A DNA stretch of 64,000 bases. Source: Leidyana gryllorum EB-2025a (lineage: Eukaryota; Apicomplexa). Numbering within the stretch: the stretch's first letter is position 1; every line of letters begins with the position of its first letter. Location: the NCBI GenBank assembly GCA_048772705.1, contig JBLWGC010000102.1, positions 1 to 64,000 on the forward strand, written 5' to 3'. A program made the position numbers and the translations under genes. Shown here piece after piece: positions 54,763 through 64,000 of the stretch. The notes below the pieces were generated by a model. The model had not been told where the DNA came from. It searched no databases and was given only the letters and a program-made list of their open reading frames with translations.

Positions 54763-55440
54763 TCAGTAGAGGGTAGAAGCATTGGCGGCGTCCCAAGGCT
54801 GGGCCGCAAGCTGTTGCTCTAGTTCCTGCAGCAACAAAGTATCAAGAGAGGGAGGTTGCGGAGGCGCTGCACTATTAACGAGGTACTCCTCTAGTGCGGC
54901 AATCAACAACGAGACTTGGACATCCTCGGAGTAGGCATCACTGTTTGTCGGTGAGGAGTCGGCATCCTCGGAACCTGCACCACCCAGACCGTAACTACTG
55001 CTGGTGTCGGTCTGATAATCTCGGGGTGTCTGGGGCTGCACAACCGGATTGACCTGAGGTCGAAGCTCAGCAAGACCGTGAGCGTGACGGCATGCCGCTC
55101 CAGCGTAACAATCTCCCCGAACCCAGTACCGGCAAATGGTGACCTTGTAAAAGTCCTCAGTCGAACGCAACTCGCGACGACCATGAGCCCACTTGCAGTG
55201 CTGGTCCGTGCACTTGCCCTTAATATAGTTCGTGCAGAGTTTCGTCTTCTTCAGGTCAGGCGGATCGCGCAGTTCCGCCTGACTATGAGCGTAATTGCAC
55301 ATATCCCCGCGGGGACAACGTCGGTGCGGACCGAAAAGAGACGGACACAACTTTGTCTTGAAGTGCTGACCGATTGTGGGTTGACGGGCCACTGGCACGC
55401 TGCCTCGCTGCGTGCGTAGGGCTTGCGGCAACACACTCAT
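54763..55440 (-). CDS. Triple CCCH zinc-finger RNA-binding protein
   Basis: A single exon of 225 aa from ATG 55440. Three CCCH fingers lie at about residues 30-125. Each is led by a basic KTKLC/KVTIC motif and followed by a helix with AHxxxELR: C-x9-C-x5-C-x3-H, then C-x7-C-x4-C-x3-H, then C-x7-C-x5-C-x3-H. This style of finger binds single-stranded RNA and is common in protist mRNA regulators. The C-terminal half is Ser/Asp/Pro-rich and ends in a leucine-rich helix (LDTLLLQELEQQLAAQ), a possible protein-interaction segment. Target RNA is unknown. It is divergent from the 55556 gene with 115 bp between starts. Confidence 0.87.
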   Translation of the reverse strand: MSVLPQALRTQRGSVPVARQPTIGQHFKTKLCPSLFGPHRRCPRGDMCNYAHSQAELRDPPDLKKTKLCTNYIKGKCTDQHCKWAHGRRELRSTEDFYKVTICRYWVRGDCYAGAACRHAHGLAELRPQVNPVVQPQTPRDYQTDTSSSYGLGGAGSEDADSSPTNSDAYSEDVQVSLLIAALEEYLVNSAAPPQPPSLDTLLLQELEQQLAAQPWDAANASTLY

Positions 55441-55555
55441 CGTACAGATGGGCTCGCTTGCGATATTCCTTCACAAAAAAAATGATCGTTTATCAATAAA
55501 CCATAGCCCGCACCCGTGTTTGTGATCGCACCGGCCGGCCGGAAATCCCCCCCTA

Positions 55556-56102
55556 ATGACACAGCACGGGGTGGCCTCGGTCTCAACCATACCGACCTCT
55601 CCCTCATCTACCGTATCACCGCCTTTGTGCTCTTCTTGTGCCGCAAAAAAGCCTTATCATCACAAACTACTGCCCGACACCTCTTGTAGTAGCACCGAAC
55701 TAGGAGGCGCCAACGCTGAGGACTCCCAGTTCGTTCCGTCAGACGCCATTCTCATTAACACTGGTCGAGACGGCTCCGATGTGCAGAACGAAGAACTGCC
55801 ACCCTGGCTCGCTGGATTAGGTGAGATATGCACCCCAACGGGTTTTCCAACCTTTTTCAGAGCTGGGCCTCACCTTCGTCGTAGTGGTCAGCCTCTGGGG
55901 AACCATAGTAAGTTAATCGCACACGTGTGCTCGAGATTCCTGTCGCAAGGATGTTTGTGCCGAGCTACTCAGCTTTGACATATTGGCACTGGAGATCGCC
56001 GCGTACGGTGGCTTCGTTCTCCTGTCATTGATAGTGCTCTACGCGTGCAATCAGTGCTTGCGAACCAAAATGTCACTGAGTAATGCTCTGAGCAGAATCT
56101 GA
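55556..56102 (+). CDS. Small two-pass membrane protein
   Basis: Three exons (55556-55820, 55861-55907, 55950-56102; introns 40 and 42 nt) join in phase to 154 aa. The N-terminal 85 residues are hydrophilic with a CSSC motif and an acidic segment. Two hydrophobic segments follow: LGLTFVVVVSLWGTIDV, spanning the second intron, and IAAYGGFVLLSLIVLYA. The tail is short and basic (CLRTKMSLSNALSRI). No family is recognised. Splicing is supported because it converts three unrelated frames into one continuous two-helix protein. Confidence 0.68.
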
Positions 56103-56311
56103 AGGCTGGTGCCTTCGCTATCGCGAACGCGGTCTGACGTCGTCGCGAAGACCGATACATATTCTCAATGGAATGCTTATTCTTAATTGCTTGATTTGTT
56201 ACACCGCGGGCAAGGCTGCTGAAGACGCGAAGACGCACATTGTATAACTGAACCCGAAAATCGCCAATCGATGGAGACCGGGGTACTGCCAAGTTTCAGA
56301 TCTATGCTTGC

Positions 56312-59300
56312 CTAATCGTCCTTCCACACTATGGTGTTCCGATGGAGCCTTCGTGCCAGAGCAGCTGAGTCATGTACCAGGTGTATCGCAGCAGCATTAT
56401 GAGCCGCACTAAAGCGTAGCTGCTCCAGGTCAAGTCCCAGCATAAAGGAACCTGGAGGAAGATCGTCCAAATATTCTCCAATCATAGCAGCAGCCTCCTT
56501 TTCTGACTCTGCAGCCATATATGCCGCGCGAGATGTGGGTTTGAAGAGTCCTTCAGATGCAGCGGATGTTTGTGATACCGCGATCAAGGGATCAATGCCC
56601 CAAAGACCTTGGGTTGCACCCACTAACGGTCTGTCGTTAACCTTTTTGGACCAACGCACTCTAGCCTGAATCTGAGTATACATTCTGAAGCTTGTTTTGG
56701 CCATCAGCAACGCAAGGCCCAATCTTCCTTGAGGGACATCGTTGAGCTTTTTGTACCCCATGGGCAGCTGTAGGTGCGCTTCTATGCCCGCTGGAGGATA
56801 CTGAGACAGTGCCCACTTGAGCAAGATGGCTACAACCGAGGGTGTGCGGAATCTGCTGGTGAGTAAAAGGTCACATTGTGCCTCCATCATCGCCAGCAGG
56901 GTTTCGCTTTTCGCTTTGCCTTTGTCAATGAGGTCAAGCGCCTCTTGATATCCCGTTATCGCCAAATGCTGGAGCGCGAGTTGATGATATGCGCGGCTTT
57001 GGTTATACTTTCTCTCCGCTTCGAAATATCTCCGGATCATCTGAATATAGTCGCTGACAATGGCATTGAGACAGGAAGCCAGCGAGTCGGCTAGCCATTC
57101 CTTGGTGACCAGTCCGTCTTCGGGGGCTTGGAACCCTTCTTTTAGAAGGGCTGCTTGCACTTGATCGAGGAAAGATTTGCCGTGATCGAGTTGCCCGCTT
57201 CGTATGATACGCCGAGCCTTCTCAATACTCCACTGTTGCAGACGAGAGACCAGAAGTCGTCGATTCTCTTTTCTTAAGCGTTCGTGTCGTTTTAGGAGAG
57301 CGAAGCCCCGCAGTACAACTTGATGGCGATCTTGTACCCCTCGGGAGGTGCTGAACCCCAGTGAGCAAGTGGTCAAGCACAAGCTCGCGACACTATTGCT
57401 TGGCTTCATATGCACTGCTCGAATATACTCAGCCACTGCATACGGCCATCTCATACTGAGAAGGCAGTAATGTGCAGCCATCATTGTGAGGCCGAAGGAA
57501 TGAGGGAATTCCATTAGATGTCTGGTGCACCAAGCTCGGTTGAAGCTGATAATGTCACGCTCGGGGGACGCTGAGATACTTTTGACGGCGTGATGGGCGA
57601 AGGTCTCGGTGAAGAGGAGAGACGCATATATACTGAGGCATTCACCGAATAGTGATTCGTCGGCGGATGTCAATTGTTGCGATGCTGACCGTTTGAGTAG
57701 AATTCGAATGACAGGAAGAAGGAATTTGAGCCGAACTCGACTCAATGCTATTCTCATGAGCTCTCCGTCAAGGCTGAGTTTCAAACTCAAGCGACTCATC
57801 CGATTCTTGAAGGAAGCTCGCCCCTTAGCGTAGTCTCCACTGACTTGCGCCCGACTGAATCGCAGGGACATGAGACTGGACTCTATGAGCTCGACAGCAA
57901 GTCTGCCCATTTTCTCCTGTGCTAACATTCGAGCCCCGTGCTCCATAAGATATGTATAGTCTGACCAGCCAATCTCATCTTCGAGACTGGACAACTCGAG
58001 ATCTGATCGCAACTTGCTGTGGTAGGATACAGTGTGTGCGTAGCCCTTCTCGACTCGGATCCTCCTTCGTCGTATTTCAGTCTTCATATCTTTGGGTCGC
58101 AATTTCATGACAAACTTTTGCTCGACTTGGCGGTCGACTGCCTCGAGATCGTCGTCCTCGCCACCAAAATCAGTGTCTGATTTGGCTGCGGCCAAAGTCG
58201 CTTCGCGAACTTTCTTGGCATCATCGCTTAATATAGTGTCAAAATCCTTAAAGCTGTCTTCGACCAGTCCCTGCTCCTTGGCCAGGTGACGAGAAACCTG
58301 CTGAGCCCTCATTTTGCTCGAAGCTGACAATATGCGGCGCATGTCGAAGGTCGTATCGCGAACCAGAAGTACAAACTCGCTGATCCATGTGCAACGCCAG
58401 AGTCTATGGAAGTAGCGGAGAACTCTTCCGCACGCCTCGTCTCCACATCGTGAACAGATGTGGGTGCCTCCACCATCTCTGAAGGTGGGAGGCTGTTCTT
58501 TGAGCGCTCGAAGCATTGAGAGATAGTCCAACGGAGCCGTTGAGTCACACCCGGCGTAATAGAGAGCTCGAAGCATTGGAGGCAGCAGAGCCATCACTGT
58601 CTGTGCGTCCACAGTGGGTCGGGGTAAAGCATCTAATCCAGATTTACGGATCCAATCCTCGGCAATACTCAAACACTCCAACTCCTCCGCGGCACGCGCC
58701 AACAGTCGTAAGCTCACACTCAACCGCGTGATCAGAGTCCGTCGGACTTCTTGCGGTATAGCTGGAGGGATAGGGGCTAAGTTGCTGCCCACCTCGAGTT
58801 GATGGATTCGATGGTCGAGAGTGACAGCTGTTACACTGTCATTGAAGTCTGTCAATATGTCTCGTCGTCGTCCAGACAATGTGTTTGGCGCTGCGTTGCC
58901 CTCCGTCTGCTCTTCAAGATGAGCCAAAACCTCGAACAACAAAAGTCTCGCCTCGAGATCGCGGACACGTTCCTCGACATTGGGGGTGGTATGGCGTCCG
59001 CGAGGTATCACCGATTCCAGGAAGAGTGCTGCCTGTTCGAAATCCTTGAGCTGTATATGACACTTGGCCACGCGTAGCCAAAAGTCGCTATTTTGATGGG
59101 CGGACATCGACTTCTCAATTGTTTTGTAACACGTCAAAGCGCGTGCGGGGTCGCCAGCCTCCAGATATGCGTCGGCCAAGACCACAAAGAGTTTGTTAGA
59201 GGGGGGATTCTTGGGCGTAGACGAGGACGAGGGGTCCCCAGTTGTCAAGCGACCCCAAACACAGTCGATGAACTCGTCTCTGATGCCATCGAGTCCTTCG

Positions 59301-60676
59301 ATGTCTTTGATGGTGAGAGATGGCTCCTGAGTTGCGTTCAGGGCGGCGGCTCGTTCGGATCGGATCATTTCATCAGCACCCGACCGGGCAATGGTTGCTA
59401 AAGGCTGTCCCGTTGCGAGTCTTCTCAATCTGATCATACACGCTGCCAGGCGCACTGCGGTACCGATCGGAAGATCAGATGACGGATTGGCACACGTGAA
59501 TCTTGCGAACTGGCAGCCCACTCTCTCAGCTTCCGCCCACATACTCTGCTCCATACAAACTCCCATGAGGAGTTCCAATACGTTCCAATCGACCGATATA
59601 GGCTTATCCGGGAGCAGTCGGAAGAACTCATTGTCTTTCAAGTGGTGGAACAAGCTAAGCCTCTCCTGTCGGGGGAGGCATGCGGCCGCTCCCACTTGGA
59701 GCATCTCGAGCGCTTGGTGGAATCTGTGTAATTGGTAGAGAGCTTTGGCAGTCTCAGTGATAATATGGCCGTCTCCCGGATAGTGATATAAGATTTTGGT
59801 AAAGTATCGGGCCGCTCGGTGAAAGTCTAACCGTCTATGAAAGATCTCAGCGAGTTTATAACAGACATCGGGATCGCACTCTTTGGGATTGCGGTTGAAG
59901 GGACAGACTCGGCGGTAACAGTACATTGCTGTGTCATCGTCCATCAGTTCGTAGGCAAAGTCCCCCACTTTTCGCCAGGCCTCCATGTCCGTCTTGACAT
60001 AGAGAGCAGCCAAGAAGTACGAAACCAATGCCTTTGTCTTCTCTCCCGAACTCTCGTAGATATTGCCCAAAAGTTGAAGTGGGTCGTGAGCCCCGGGGCA
60101 CATTGCTATGCACGCTTCCAGGGCTTTGACAGCTTCGGCTTCCCGGTCTTTTTGGCCCTCGGCAGATACATCCAAGTAGAGTTCCTGAGCTTTTTGGTAC
60201 AAAGCCTTGGCCTCCTCGTTCATCACAGATGGCGTAGCGACGCTCCGCCTCTTCTGTTTGCCGATTTCCTTGAGAGGTTTGCTGAAGAGCGGCATCTTGC
60301 GGCGTCTTCGCCGTTTCTCCCTGCGTCGAGCCGTTCTCTTGTCAGGTTCTATACCGAAGAGTTCTTCCTCCAATTCTGTATCACTGGCGTCAGTCTCCTC
60401 GTCATAACGAGGGAGAGCGAGCGCCGCCTGTGTCTGGGGTTGCGAGGGCAGACGATTGAGGGCGGTGACCTGTCTGAAGGCCCGATCATCGGTATCATCT
60501 TCGTCAGACTCTTGAAGGTCATTGGATGATACGTCCTCTGAACTCGATTCTTCTACCAAATCGCTTTCCACCCAGGACTCGTCAGATTGCTCTACAACGA
60601 ACTCGTTTTCCGATAAAGGCTCATTCTCAGCCCTGAGCCACTCAGCGTTCGGGGCCCGCCTTCTCTTGCGGTCCAT
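56312..60676 (-). CDS. TFIIIC TPR subunit (GTF3C3 / Tfc4-like)
   Basis: One unbroken frame of 1,454 aa. TFIIIC recruits TFIIIB and RNA polymerase III to tRNA genes; this subunit is the TPR assembly platform. The acidic N-terminus (about 15-70) and a basic patch RRREKRRRRRK precede the first TPR array (about 155-420): NEEAKALYQKAQELYLD, LQLLGNIYESSGEKTKALVSY, VCYKLAEIFHRRLDFHRAARYF. The hallmark CYRRVCPFNRNPKECDPDV-type linker is followed by further TPRs near 505-560. The second array, after about 1050, includes FGLTMMAAHYCLLSMRWPYAV and YHQLALQHLAITGYQEAL. It is longer than yeast Tfc4 (about 1,025 aa) because of a central helical insert. The intron-free length is unusual here. Confidence 0.87.
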   Translation of the reverse strand: MDRKRRRAPNAEWLRAENEPLSENEFVVEQSDESWVESDLVEESSSEDVSSNDLQESDEDDTDDRAFRQVTALNRLPSQPQTQAALALPRYDEETDASDTELEEELFGIEPDKRTARRREKRRRRRKMPLFSKPLKEIGKQKRRSVATPSVMNEEAKALYQKAQELYLDVSAEGQKDREAEAVKALEACIAMCPGAHDPLQLLGNIYESSGEKTKALVSYFLAALYVKTDMEAWRKVGDFAYELMDDDTAMYCYRRVCPFNRNPKECDPDVCYKLAEIFHRRLDFHRAARYFTKILYHYPGDGHIITETAKALYQLHRFHQALEMLQVGAAACLPRQERLSLFHHLKDNEFFRLLPDKPISVDWNVLELLMGVCMEQSMWAEAERVGCQFARFTCANPSSDLPIGTAVRLAACMIRLRRLATGQPLATIARSGADEMIRSERAAALNATQEPSLTIKDIEGLDGIRDEFIDCVWGRLTTGDPSSSSTPKNPPSNKLFVVLADAYLEAGDPARALTCYKTIEKSMSAHQNSDFWLRVAKCHIQLKDFEQAALFLESVIPRGRHTTPNVEERVRDLEARLLLFEVLAHLEEQTEGNAAPNTLSGRRRDILTDFNDSVTAVTLDHRIHQLEVGSNLAPIPPAIPQEVRRTLITRLSVSLRLLARAAEELECLSIAEDWIRKSGLDALPRPTVDAQTVMALLPPMLRALYYAGCDSTAPLDYLSMLRALKEQPPTFRDGGGTHICSRCGDEACGRVLRYFHRLWRCTWISEFVLLVRDTTFDMRRILSASSKMRAQQVSRHLAKEQGLVEDSFKDFDTILSDDAKKVREATLAAAKSDTDFGGEDDDLEAVDRQVEQKFVMKLRPKDMKTEIRRRRIRVEKGYAHTVSYHSKLRSDLELSSLEDEIGWSDYTYLMEHGARMLAQEKMGRLAVELIESSLMSLRFSRAQVSGDYAKGRASFKNRMSRLSLKLSLDGELMRIALSRVRLKFLLPVIRILLKRSASQQLTSADESLFGECLSIYASLLFTETFAHHAVKSISASPERDIISFNRAWCTRHLMEFPHSFGLTMMAAHYCLLSMRWPYAVAEYIRAVHMKPSNSVASLCLTTCSLGFSTSRGVQDRHQVVLRGFALLKRHERLRKENRRLLVSRLQQWSIEKARRIIRSGQLDHGKSFLDQVQAALLKEGFQAPEDGLVTKEWLADSLASCLNAIVSDYIQMIRRYFEAERKYNQSRAYHQLALQHLAITGYQEALDLIDKGKAKSETLLAMMEAQCDLLLTSRFRTPSVVAILLKWALSQYPPAGIEAHLQLPMGYKKLNDVPQGRLGLALLMAKTSFRMYTQIQARVRWSKKVNDRPLVGATQGLWGIDPLIAVSQTSAASEGLFKPTSRAAYMAAESEKEAAAMIGEYLDDLPPGSFMLGLDLEQLRFSAAHNAAAIHLVHDSAALARRLHRNTIVWKDD

Positions 60677-60707
60677 TTTTCTTTTCAGCAGGCAGGCAAA
60701 AAAGAGA

Positions 60708-62054
60708 TCAGCACTTCTGTGAAGTTACATGGTGGTCGTGCAATTGAGGGGCCCTGGCGGTACCTCCCACCTCTTGGAGGTGCTGACAGGCTTCGATAAT
60801 GGTGTCATAGAGCTCTGTGATGACATTGGAATTGAGATGCGGCCGGACAACAACTCTCAGACAGGCCACCGACTCGGCATGGGGTGGCATGGTATAAGCC
60901 GAGATGATCCAGCCTCGGAGGCGAACACGCTCCGATATGTCAAAAACGGTGTAGCGATCACTCTTCAACAGGGCAACAGCCACAACTGGGATTCGGATTT
61001 GATCTCCGAGGCTTCTGAATAAACCCGACGTCACCAGTCGATCTCTGAGCTGTTTTGCATTCTTCAGTGCTGCGGACATTATGTCTCGGTACCCATTGAA
61101 GCCGAGTCGGATAAAGTTGTAATATTGATAGGCTACCTGAAAGGAATTCCGGCTGAAATTGAGGGTAGCGGTCAATTCCTCTCCACCGAGATAGTTCACA
61201 TAGAAGGCCAATTCCTCGGGGAAGCAGTCCCTACTTCGCCACACAATCCATCCCAAACCAGGGGGCACCAGTCCGAATTTGTGTCCAGATGCATTGATAC
61301 TCAGAACACGTGGCAAACGGAAGTCCCATTCAACAGATGGGTGCACGAACGGGTTCACAAATCCACCACTCGCACCATCGATATGCATAGGTACATACAC
61401 ACCAGTGCGTTCTTCGAACATATCCAGCCAGTCATGAATGCCCACAATGTCGTCATCTTCTCCCGTCAATGTTTGTCCTGCTATAGCAACCACACCGATC
61501 GTATTCTCATCTACCAATCCACGCAAGTTGTCGGGACCCAATGCAAAGGAGGTTGAGGACACAGGAGCATATCTTGGTTCCACCTCGAAGAAACAGCAAA
61601 ACTTCTTCCATACAACCTGGACACTGGCACCCATCACCAGATTAGGCCTACTCGTGTCCCGCTTCTCCTTGAGGGCTGTTTGTCTCCACTTCCGCTTCAA
61701 GGCCAGCCCTCCCAACATACACGCCTCTGAACTACCAACTGTTGCGGCACCGAATATCGCAACACCCCTCGGACCGTTCCACAGCCGGTGGATCCACTTG
61801 ATGCATTGCCGCTCCATACGCAAAATCTGTGGGTACATGTCATGGTCAACATAGTTCTTCAGCAAGTGTTCCTTAGCCAGTTTCAAAGCTGGTGAGTCTA
61901 GAAAGGTTGTCACAAATGATGAAAGGTTCTGAGCCGGCCGGGCATCCCCCCAGCTCTCAGCCTGTACGATTGCGTATGCAACATCCCCTGGCACACCCTC
62001 TGCAGGCAGTTGATGCTCATCAAGTCCTTCGTTGTAGGCGATTGCAGAGAACAT
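60708..62054 (-). CDS. Glutamate decarboxylase
   Basis: A single exon of 448 aa from ATG 62054. This PLP enzyme converts glutamate to GABA plus CO2, consuming a proton. Family blocks are clear: NLSSFVTTFLDSPALKLAKE, KNYVDHDMYPQ, ATVGSSEACMLGGLALKRKW, MHIDGASGGFVNPFV, and the PLP lysine in SINASGHKFGLVPPG at about residue 260. The C-terminus is short and I see no Trp/Lys-rich calmodulin-binding tail like that of plants. An upstream open exon (62083-62226) was considered but overlaps the last exon of the next gene in another frame. The stop is 31 bp before the TFIIIC-subunit ATG on the same strand. Confidence 0.93.
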   Translation of the reverse strand: MFSAIAYNEGLDEHQLPAEGVPGDVAYAIVQAESWGDARPAQNLSSFVTTFLDSPALKLAKEHLLKNYVDHDMYPQILRMERQCIKWIHRLWNGPRGVAIFGAATVGSSEACMLGGLALKRKWRQTALKEKRDTSRPNLVMGASVQVVWKKFCCFFEVEPRYAPVSSTSFALGPDNLRGLVDENTIGVVAIAGQTLTGEDDDIVGIHDWLDMFEERTGVYVPMHIDGASGGFVNPFVHPSVEWDFRLPRVLSINASGHKFGLVPPGLGWIVWRSRDCFPEELAFYVNYLGGEELTATLNFSRNSFQVAYQYYNFIRLGFNGYRDIMSAALKNAKQLRDRLVTSGLFRSLGDQIRIPVVAVALLKSDRYTVFDISERVRLRGWIISAYTMPPHAESVACLRVVVRPHLNSNVITELYDTIIEACQHLQEVGGTARAPQLHDHHVTSQKC

Positions 62055-62150
62055 TGCATGCACCCAAGGGCTCAGCGGAACCAACCGTCAATGGGAAACC
62101 TGGGGCATGCATTGGAAGCCGGTATCCACCAAGAAAATCACATACGGAGA

Positions 62151-64000
62151 TCAAATCGAGTAGGCACCACTCTTTGACATTTCTATGGGATCCGGCGGGG
62201 CATTCGGTGATGACGGAGAGTAACATAAATACGGTAGTTCATCGATAAGCTCATAGACCAGTCGTGTTCGCCCAACTGTCCGACCATCAGATTTGCAAAT
62301 AACCGTCACCACCCGTTGCTTCGACTTTGTCGATGGCAGATTCTTCCCACGGAACGCTGCAAAACCCTACTCACCAAAATGAAATACCACGTACCGTTCA
62401 AGTACTCCTCCCCCATATATCGTCCCGATATAATCCCAGTAACCGGGTCAAAGTGCAGACCTGAACGACGACTAAAGTTCGGTCGACATTGCCACACCAA
62501 TCTTGATCGATCAGACAATCCAGCAACCGTCGGAACCAAAGTGATGTCAACCCCAACTCGCACTTGCAAACTCGGTGTGCTGGTTTCCCGTGTGTCTTTC
62601 AAGAATCGTGACGGGATGTTGTAACTGATCTGTAAACTCAGCAATAATGCAGCTTATCAGTCGAATACTTAACCCCGCACTCACCACACCAACACCCATA
62701 TTCTCGGTGAGCAGCTTCTGCTGCCGAATCCGCTCCTGCTTGTCACTGTGCGCCTTAATGATTTGGTCCATAGCCTCTTGCTCTTGCAACCTCTTGTCCA
62801 GGCCTTCACCCAGAATCAACTCGATACGCTTTCGCATTCCCACTGCCACCTCCTTCTCGTCTTGACGAGCGGAACTCTGCAAGGTGTAAGCGCCCACAAT
62901 AGCCAACAGCGACTGCATGGCGTTACTACTGGCATCTGTACCTCCAGCCTGTGTGACCGACCGGATACATGAAAGACAGCACACGTTTGTGCCTTACCGC
63001 GAACGCTGCGTGTGCGAGACCAATAAACATGAAGAGCGCAAGCAGCATTCCGATCGCTCGAAAGATCGCTCGCATTTTGTCGTCCGTCCCGACTCCTACG
63101 GCTTGAATAATCAAAGGCGGGATAAAGTTCGAAAACAGCACTTCGAAGCCTGTGAGCAACTCGGCCAGATCGAGGGTTTTGTCTTGGTTGATGTCCATGA
63201 GGGCAAACATTTGGCGAATCATGCCCTTTGGCACCTTCAACCTCATCTTACTGATAGACTCTTCCAGAATTGAGAAGGACATGCCTTCCACACTCAAACT
63301 AGTAAGGATCTTTGCCACATCACTGTGCCGAATCAGTCCGAATCGATTACGCCGGCCTGCAGCTGTCTTGGTGGCTTGCTCCAACTGGTCCCGCGAGGGT
63401 TCCATCTGCAGCGCGAACGCGACCAGGGCTCTCAGTCCCTCTGGCCACAGCCCAGTGAAGAGTATTCTGCACGCAGATCAAATCTATCAGTTGCGCGCAG
63501 CTGACTCACTTTGGCAGTTGCTTGAAGACTGTGCTCGCTTTCACATAGATGCCTTGATATGGGTCCAGTCCTAGTCGACCCTGGCCGAGTCTTAGCCATG
63601 CTTCATTGACGTGAAGGCCGGCTGGTATATAGTCTTTGATGTTGAGAGGATCTTTGCGGAAACTGGACCAAATCTTGCGAATGTACTGTTGGAGTTGGTC
63701 GGTGTCTGGGAGAGAGCGCATCGTCGCTCACCTTTGGCTTAATGGTGATTTCCAGCTCTCCGAGTACCCCAGTGAATGTGTTGATGTCGAGCCATCCGGT
63801 ATAGTAGCTGGTCTCAAGGTGGACCTGATCCCAAGGATTCTTCCTGCCATCGGCGAGACGGGGCTGAAGAATCATGCTGGTGAAGGCTTCGACACACACC
63901 ACTATGGGCAACTTGTCAGCGACTCTGCCATCACAAATGTCAGTGCACATCAGCACCCAAAGGAAGTCAGTGTGTTCTCGGGAGATGGAAAGCTGTAGTC
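62151..64000 (-). CDS. EF-hand membrane-anchored protein with He-PIG-like domain, partial
   Basis: Exons 63732->64000, 63510-63685, 62998-63466, 62685-62948, 62375-62629, 62151-62324; introns 43-55 nt; the 5' part lies beyond the window. Order of parts: a beta-rich segment of about 150 residues, a helical segment, an EF-hand with ideal calcium ligands (DINQDKTLDLAEL), a hydrophobic segment (AIGMLLALFMFIGLAHAAF), a coiled-coil rich in Gln/Glu, then a beta domain with FDPVTGIISG, similar to the putative-Ig He-PIG motif. The combination suggests a calcium-sensing membrane protein; the domain order is unfamiliar to me. Phase is consistent across all six exons. Confidence 0.68.

Noticed and set aside
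62083-62226. Possible first exon of glutamate decarboxylase
   Set aside because: The same bases are the last exon of the EF-hand gene in another frame, and the proposed donor (GTTTCC) is poor; ATG 62054 gives a normal-length enzyme.
1-64000. Mobile elements, LTR pairs, CRISPR arrays, integration sites
   Set aside because: No terminal repeats, transposase, reverse transcriptase or spaced direct-repeat arrays were seen; repeats are microsatellites and two short tandem duplications.

Overview
The window is eukaryotic nuclear DNA from a unicellular organism with a very compact genome. The evidence is spliceosomal introns of mostly 38-58 nt with GT..AG ends, standard stop codons, and nuclear families such as histone H2A, USP7, DDI1, CDC14, TFIIIC and frataxin. 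An Fe-type superoxide dismutase, an Aat-type aminoacyl-tRNA-protein transferase, a dense CCCH zinc-finger protein and very tight gene packing lean towards an alveolate (perkinsid or dinoflagellate-like). That placement is inference, not proof. I saw no transposon, LTR element, virus-like element, CRISPR array, rRNA or tRNA.

Exon structures were worked out by hand: splice sites were chosen so that reading phase is kept and known families become continuous. Gene ends are safer than the exact first exon.

Layout. 0-9.9 kb: acyl-protein thioesterase-like hydrolase, two LOR/scramblase-like proteins, oligoribonuclease, a four-pass membrane protein, a disordered/coiled-coil protein, an Aat-like transferase and frataxin. 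9.9-23 kb: a SANT-domain protein, an ALKBH8-like dioxygenase, histone H2A with a 2-kb intron, a large proline-rich protein, Fe-SOD and an adaptin-like protein. 23-37.8 kb: glycogen phosphorylase, a TPR protein, a FABP-like protein, USP7, DDI1 and pyrroline-5-carboxylate reductase. 37.8-47.9 kb: weakly recognised genes, S-adenosylmethionine synthetase, an armadillo protein, TMEM234 and CDC14. 47.9-56 kb: a twelve-exon FKBP-like protein, a gene-poor microsatellite island, a triple CCCH protein and a small membrane protein. 56-64 kb: the TFIIIC TPR subunit, glutamate decarboxylase and a partial EF-hand membrane protein.

The genes are mostly unrelated housekeeping functions. Protein turnover is well represented (USP7, DDI1, Aat-like, FKBP-like), as are tRNA and RNA metabolism (ALKBH8-like, TFIIIC, oligoribonuclease). 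The most notable features are architectural. Same-strand genes lie 4-61 bp apart, in some cases with an acceptor-like AG just before the downstream ATG. Divergent start codons are often only 27-66 bp apart. Several introns are multiples of three with no stop, so they look like coding sequence. One histone intron is about 40 times longer than the rest.
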